Assembly: GCA_002439665.1 (NCBI GenBank)
Contig: DJPC01000058.1
Location: 1-5,557 of the forward strand
Direction of reading: 5' to 3'
Length of the DNA: 5,557 bases
Source: Dialister sp. UBA6422
GTDB lineage: Bacteria; Bacillota; Negativicutes; Veillonellales; Dialisteraceae
Of this stretch, positions 5,476 to 5,557 are shown one piece after another. The translations under genes were made by a program, and so were the position numbers. How positions within the stretch are numbered: the stretch's first letter is position 1; each line of letters opens with the position of its first letter. The notes beneath the pieces were generated by a model that was given only the letters and a program-made list of their open reading frames with translations, was not told the origin of the DNA and did no database searches.

Positions 5476-5557
5476 AGGTTGCCACATTTCCTTCCGTTTC
5501 CTGTACTGACACCCGGATGCAATGGGGGATCCGATCACAAAGCCATTTAGCAATATT
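5465..5557 (-). CDS. queD: 6-carboxy-5,6,7,8-tetrahydropterin synthase, last 30 codons
   Basis: The minus strand is open from the window edge to TAA 5467-5465. The 30 residues begin NIAKWLCDRIP and end VSVQETEGNVATYEK. This is the usual C-terminus of QueD: a helix (ENxAxxLxxxI in the family), then a strand with the conserved Glu before Thr that anchors the pterin ring, and a terminal A-x-Y-E. QueD acts on dihydroneopterin triphosphate, the FolE product, and hands its product to QueE, so the neighbours support the call. The final 11 bases (ATGAAAAGTAA) are shared with the start of queE in another frame. The catalytic Cys and the zinc-binding His residues lie outside the window. Confidence 0.88.
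   Translation of the reverse strand, partial: NIAKWLCDRIPHCIRVSVQETEGNVATYEK

Overview
The window looks like ordinary chromosome of a low-GC, AT-rich Bacillota bacterium. Supporting signs are strong AGGAGG-type ribosome binding sites, sigma-A-like promoters, rho-independent terminators and a clostridial/Negativicutes-style FolE. A Negativicutes member such as a Veillonella or Dialister relative is a guess: there is no rRNA here to fix it, and no phage, IS, tRNA or CRISPR signature was seen.

Layout, left to right. (1) Minus-strand pair: a small 76-aa protein of unknown function, followed 24 bases later by an RluA-family RNA pseudouridine synthase. The synthase starts at TTG and runs off the left edge of the window. 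(2) A 338-base AT-rich divergent intergenic region. (3) Plus strand: two tandem genes (1243-1983 and 2233-2988) for proteins of 246 and 251 aa. They are diverged paralogues of each other, each with a soluble helical N-terminal part and a single hydrophobic segment at the extreme C-terminus. They have separate promoters and terminators. I do not recognise the family, and it is the most novel-looking content here. (4) A perfect 16-bp hairpin, acting as a terminator in both directions, separates them from a convergent gene. (5) Minus strand: a secreted alpha/beta hydrolase (Ser-Asp-His) with a polar C-terminal tail. (6) Minus strand, right end: the 3' part of a queuosine-precursor operon, queD (C-terminal 30 codons only), queE and folE. 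QueD and queE overlap by 11 bases, and queE and folE are separated by one base.

How they work together. FolE makes dihydroneopterin triphosphate from GTP, QueD converts it to 6-carboxy-tetrahydropterin, and QueE contracts this to 7-carboxy-7-deazaguanine, the precursor of preQ0, preQ1 and queuosine in tRNA. QueC would be expected just beyond the right edge. The pseudouridine synthase is a second RNA-modification enzyme but belongs to a separate transcription unit. Nothing in the sequence links the paralogue pair or the hydrolase to these pathways.
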